From: Chryseobacterium camelliae
GTDB lineage: Bacteria > Bacteroidota > Bacteroidia > Flavobacteriales > Weeksellaceae
Reading direction: 5' to 3'
DNA length: 64,000 bases
Assembly (NCBI RefSeq): GCF_027920545.1
Contig: NZ_CP115859.1
Coordinates: forward strand, 558,001 to 622,000
Shown: positions 60,707 to 64,000 of the stretch, piece after piece
Layout: every line of letters starts with the position of its first letter
Numbering within the stretch: the stretch's first letter is position 1
Program-made: the position numbers and the translations under genes
Notes under the pieces: generated by a model
Told to the model about the DNA's origin: nothing
The model's database searches: none
The model's input: the letters and a program-made list of their open reading frames with translations, nothing else

Positions 60707-62335
60707 ATGAAAAAAATTTCGTGTACACTTTTATTTGCTTCGGGACTTGTTTTTGGGCAATTCTTTGAAAAAGGTAAAACATTTACAAAACAGGATACTT
60801 TAAAAGGCTCAAATACCGAATTCCGAAACTTTTGGGATGTAAAAAAATACGATTTATCCGTTGAACCCGACTTTACGCAAAAAAGCATTAAAGGGAATAA
60901 TACCATCAGCTTTGAAATCGTGAAAGACGTTACCAATCCGACTTTTCAGATTGATTTACAGCTGCCCATGAAAGCTGATAAAGTAACAGGAAATTTCTCT
61001 ATTTCAGAATATAAACAGGATGGTGATTTTATCTGGGTTAAAACTAAAAAAAGCTTTAAAAAGGGCGAAAAATATACGATTGATGTAACGTATTCAGGAA
61101 ATCCTACCATTGCCAAACATGCACCTTGGGACGGAGGCTGGGTTTTTGCGAATGATGAAAAAGGAAATCCATGGATGAGTGTTGCCGATGAAGGAATCGG
61201 TGCTTCGATCTGGTTGCCTACAAAAGATATCTGGAGCGATGAACCGGATAACGGGATCGTCATGAAGATCATTACTCCAAAAGATTTGGTGGGTATCGGA
61301 AACGGAAGACTGATTGATAAAAAGACATCCGGGGATAAAGCAACGTATACATGGGAAATCAAAAATCCAATCAACGCTTATTCCATTATTCCGAATATTG
61401 GGAAGTATGTGAATTTTAAGGATACTTATAATGGAGAGAAAGGGAAACTTGATCTTGATTACTGGGTATTAGATTATAATTTAGATAAAGCTAAAAAACA
61501 GTTCCAACAGGTAAAACCGATGCTTTCTGCATTTGAATACTGGTTTGGAGCGTACCCTTTTTATGAAGATTCTTACAAATTGGTAGATTCTCCTTATCTG
61601 GGAATGGAACATCAAAGTAATGTAGCTTATGGAAATCAATATCTGAACGGATATTTAGGACAGGATCTTTCCGGAACGGGAGTCGGTCTCAACTGGGATT
61701 ACATCATCATTCATGAAAGTGGTCACGAATGGTTTGCCAACAATATTACGGCAAAAGATCAGGCAGATATGTGGGTTCATGAAGGTTTCACTATGTATTC
61801 GGAGGTACTTTTTACCGAAAAATATATGGATAAAAAATCGGCGGATCTGTATGCGGTAGGAATTAGAAGCAGCATAGAAAATGATATTCCGATTATCGGA
61901 AAATATGGAGTAAGAAACGAAGGAAGCGGAGATATGTACTATAAAGGAGCAAGTATGCTTCAAACGATCCGCCAGGTGATTGGTAATGATGAGAAATTCA
62001 GACAGATTTTAAGAGGTTTAAATAAAGATTTTTATCATAAGACCGTAACTACTGAAGAGGTTGAAAACTATATTTCAAAAAAAGCAGGAATTGATTTTTC
62101 GAGTGTATTCAATCAATATTTAAGAACAACAAAAATTCCAACGCTGGAATATTCCCAAAACGGAAATGCTTTAAAATTCCGCTATACCAATGCTGTTAAA
62201 AACTTAAAGCTTCCTATAAAAATTGAAGGTGAACAAACTATTAATCCGACAGAAGAATGGCAGACCGTAAAACTAAAGAACAGCAATGCTGTAGAGTTTA
62301 ACAATGCTTATTATATTAACTATACGAAAGTCTGA
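60707..62335 (+). CDS. M1-family metallopeptidase, secreted
   Basis: 542 residues. Signal peptide 1-18 (GLVFGQ). Gluzincin site HESGHEWF (336-343) with Glu337 as catalytic base, and Glu359 (MWVHEGF) as the third ligand. GMEHQ (299-303) occupies the place of the GxMEN exopeptidase motif. N-terminal beta-saddle (about 40-235) as in M1; the usual large C-terminal helical domain is shortened. It hydrolyses peptides outside the inner membrane. It precedes a related M61 gene in the same direction. Confidence 0.9.
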   Translation: MKKISCTLLFASGLVFGQFFEKGKTFTKQDTLKGSNTEFRNFWDVKKYDLSVEPDFTQKSIKGNNTISFEIVKDVTNPTFQIDLQLPMKADKVTGNFSISEYKQDGDFIWVKTKKSFKKGEKYTIDVTYSGNPTIAKHAPWDGGWVFANDEKGNPWMSVADEGIGASIWLPTKDIWSDEPDNGIVMKIITPKDLVGIGNGRLIDKKTSGDKATYTWEIKNPINAYSIIPNIGKYVNFKDTYNGEKGKLDLDYWVLDYNLDKAKKQFQQVKPMLSAFEYWFGAYPFYEDSYKLVDSPYLGMEHQSNVAYGNQYLNGYLGQDLSGTGVGLNWDYIIIHESGHEWFANNITAKDQADMWVHEGFTMYSEVLFTEKYMDKKSADLYAVGIRSSIENDIPIIGKYGVRNEGSGDMYYKGASMLQTIRQVIGNDEKFRQILRGLNKDFYHKTVTTEEVENYISKKAGIDFSSVFNQYLRTTKIPTLEYSQNGNALKFRYTNAVKNLKLPIKIEGEQTINPTEEWQTVKLKNSNAVEFNNAYYINYTKV

Positions 62336-62347
62336 TCAGAACTATTT

Positions 62348-62381
62348 AAGAGCAAAATTTCGGTTTTGTTCTTATTTTTTT
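62348..62381 (+). terminator. Terminator after M1 peptidase
   Basis: AAGAGCAAAA (62348-62357) pairs with TTTTGTTCTT (62364-62373; one G-T pair), 6-nt loop, followed by A and a run of T. Confidence 0.8.
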
Positions 62382-62482
62382 GAAAAAATTCAAATTTTGT
62401 TATTGATTTTTAAGAAAACTTTAATACTTCGTTCGTAACAAAATCATTAAAAAAACAACTATTTAACTATAATGTAAACTCA

Positions 62483-64000
62483 ATGAAAAAAATTGCACTC
62501 AGTTTAGGTATTTTAGCCGCTTTTATGGCGAATGCCCAGTCTATTAAGACGACCATTGATCTTGTCAATGTAAAGAATGATAAAATTGCCGTAACCATGG
62601 AGTTCCCGAAAATGAAATCGGGAGATATAAAATTCCATTTTCCTAAAACCGTTCCCGGAACCTATTCTGTGGATGATTACGGAAGATTTGTAGAAGGAAT
62701 CAAATTTTTTGATAACAAAGGAAAAGAAATCACATCTACAAAAGTAAATGACAATACCTATTCACTTAAAAATGCCCAGAATTTAAATAAGGTTACATAT
62801 CTGGTGAACGACAGCTTTGATGATGAAATGAATACTTCAAAGCATAAAGCCGTATTTTCCCCTTCCGGAACAGATATTGAGGAAGGAAAAATCTACATGA
62901 TTAACACTCATGGTTTTGTTGGATATATTGAGAATATGCAGGATGTACCTTATCAGCTGATCATTCAGAAGCCAACAGATTTCTATGGAACAACTGCTTT
63001 GGTAGATCAGGATAAATCTGAATCTACAGATACCTTTACACTGGCAAATTATGCAAAGGTAACCGACTCTCCGTTAATGTACACCAAGCCAGATTACATC
63101 ACCTTCAATGCAGGAGGAATGGATCTTGTGTTGGGAGTTTATTCTCCCACAGGAAAATATAAGGCGGCAGATTTTAAAGAGAATTTGGAAAAAATGGTCG
63201 TTGCCCAGAAGAAATTTCTGGGTGATATGAATACCAACAAAAAATATGCGATCATGCTGTATCTTTCAGGAGGAGACGGTCCGCAAATCAAAGGTTTCGG
63301 AGCGTTGGAGCACCATGAGTCCACCAGTGTAGTTTTACCGGAAATGATGCCTAAAGAAGCAATTGATAAAACCATTACAGATGTGGTTTCCCACGAATTT
63401 TTCCATACGGTAAACCCATTAAAAACTCATTCTGAAGAAATTCACTACTTCGATTATGCAGATCCTAAAATGTCTCAGCATTTATGGATGTATGAAGGCG
63501 GAACGGAGTATTTTGCCAATTTATTCCAGATCCAGGAAGGATTAATTACTAAAAATGAATTCCTTCAGAGAATCGCTGAGAAAATTACCAATTCTAAGAA
63601 TTACAATGACACAATGCCTTTTACGGTAATGAGTAAAAACGTTCTTCTGGACGAATATAAAGACCAGTACAGAAATGTTTACGAAAAAGGGGCACTTCTA
63701 GCAATGTGTCTTGACATTGAATTAAGAAAATTATCCAACGGTGAAATGGGCTATCGTGATATAATCCGCAAACTTTCTCAAAGATTCGGAGAAAATAAAC
63801 CGTTTAAAGATGATCAACTCATTGACGAATTAGTCACTATTACCGGCTATCCTCAGGTAAAAGATTTCTACAACAAATATATTGCGGGAAGCCAGCCCAC
63901 TCCATACGAACAATACCTGAATATGGTAGGCGTAGAAATAAAAAAACAGGAAACTCCCCCTATGTTCTGGTTTATCAAAGATCCGAACCAGACAGGGTAT
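62483..64000 (+). CDS. M61-family peptidase, cut by window edge
   Basis: 506 codons are present and the frame is still open at base 64000; members are usually about 590-620 residues. Signal peptide 1-19 (AAFMANAQ). N-terminal beta domain (about 20-235) of the M61 (glycyl aminopeptidase) family, then the zinc site HEFFH (304-308) and Glu338 in YEGGTEYF. The C-terminal ~100 residues and any PDZ domain are beyond the edge. It is a periplasmic or secreted aminopeptidase, in tandem with the M1 gene but separated from it by a terminator. Confidence 0.88.
   Translation, partial: MKKIALSLGILAAFMANAQSIKTTIDLVNVKNDKIAVTMEFPKMKSGDIKFHFPKTVPGTYSVDDYGRFVEGIKFFDNKGKEITSTKVNDNTYSLKNAQNLNKVTYLVNDSFDDEMNTSKHKAVFSPSGTDIEEGKIYMINTHGFVGYIENMQDVPYQLIIQKPTDFYGTTALVDQDKSESTDTFTLANYAKVTDSPLMYTKPDYITFNAGGMDLVLGVYSPTGKYKAADFKENLEKMVVAQKKFLGDMNTNKKYAIMLYLSGGDGPQIKGFGALEHHESTSVVLPEMMPKEAIDKTITDVVSHEFFHTVNPLKTHSEEIHYFDYADPKMSQHLWMYEGGTEYFANLFQIQEGLITKNEFLQRIAEKITNSKNYNDTMPFTVMSKNVLLDEYKDQYRNVYEKGALLAMCLDIELRKLSNGEMGYRDIIRKLSQRFGENKPFKDDQLIDELVTITGYPQVKDFYNKYIAGSQPTPYEQYLNMVGVEIKKQETPPMFWFIKDPNQTGY

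Overview
The window looks like a chromosome segment of a Chryseobacterium-like member of the Flavobacteriia (Bacteroidota). This is inferred from content, not from a database search. The evidence is AT-rich DNA, promoters with the Bacteroidota -7 element TAnnTTTG, four type IX secretion (T9SS) cargo proteins with type A or type B sorting domains, mevalonate-pathway and methylmalonyl-CoA mutase genes, a TonB receptor operon, DUF4920/DUF4476/DUF4876-type proteins, and a gp25-like plus TssF-like gene pair typical of the Bacteroidota type VI secretion system. Most genes are on the minus strand. No rRNA, tRNA, CRISPR array, insertion sequence or prophage was recognised.

Layout. 1-563: left edge of a type VI baseplate cluster (tssF fragment, tssE). 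0.7-13 kb: transport and metabolism (amino-acid permease, DUF4920 protein, M14 carboxypeptidase, HTH regulator behind a long operator-rich leader, T9SS cargo, proline dehydrogenase, UbiA prenyltransferase plus mevalonate kinase, UMF1-type MFS, thiolase). 13.3-15.7 kb: ECF sigma factor, membrane-anchored probable anti-sigma factor and outer-membrane protein. 15.8-20.7 kb: nucleoside permease, bifunctional nuclease, ETF alpha and beta, SDR. 20.8-28.8 kb: two related T9SS cargo proteins, M20 dipeptidase, small lipoprotein, SAM methyltransferase, methylmalonyl-CoA mutase small subunit, FtsB-like protein, uridine kinase. 28.8-31.9 kb: a non-coding stretch with a decayed cobalamin riboswitch, an AT-rich lipoprotein, a J-domain/KTSC protein, a HAD phosphatase. 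32.1-38.4 kb: tetR-tolC-adaptor-RND efflux operon with two palindromic operators. 38.6-42.6 kb: a 1339-residue T9SS type B protein. 44.0-50.9 kb: four-gene operon of TonB receptor, DUF4876 lipoprotein, DUF6850-like beta-barrel and di-heme cytochrome c peroxidase. 51-64 kb: lipoprotein, DUF4476 protein, dihydrolipoyl dehydrogenase, glycosyltransferase, RecQ (zinc site degenerate) with an overlooked 37-residue membrane peptide downstream, sugar-phosphate isomerase, TatC, M1 peptidase and an M61 peptidase cut by the right edge.

How the genes fit together. Thiolase, ETF, methylmalonyl-CoA mutase, proline dehydrogenase and the lipoamide dehydrogenase feed acyl, amino-acid and keto-acid carbon to the respiratory chain. 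The efflux and TonB operons are the two large envelope systems. Several regulatory arrangements can be read from the DNA: the TetR promoter is bracketed by two TTGTTAAACAA palindromes, the HTH gene has four TTACA-N2-TGTAA-like sites across its promoter, and the TonB operon appears to start at a TTG codon almost on top of its promoter. The TonB receptor/lipoprotein/barrel/peroxidase operon is the best candidate for a poorly described system.
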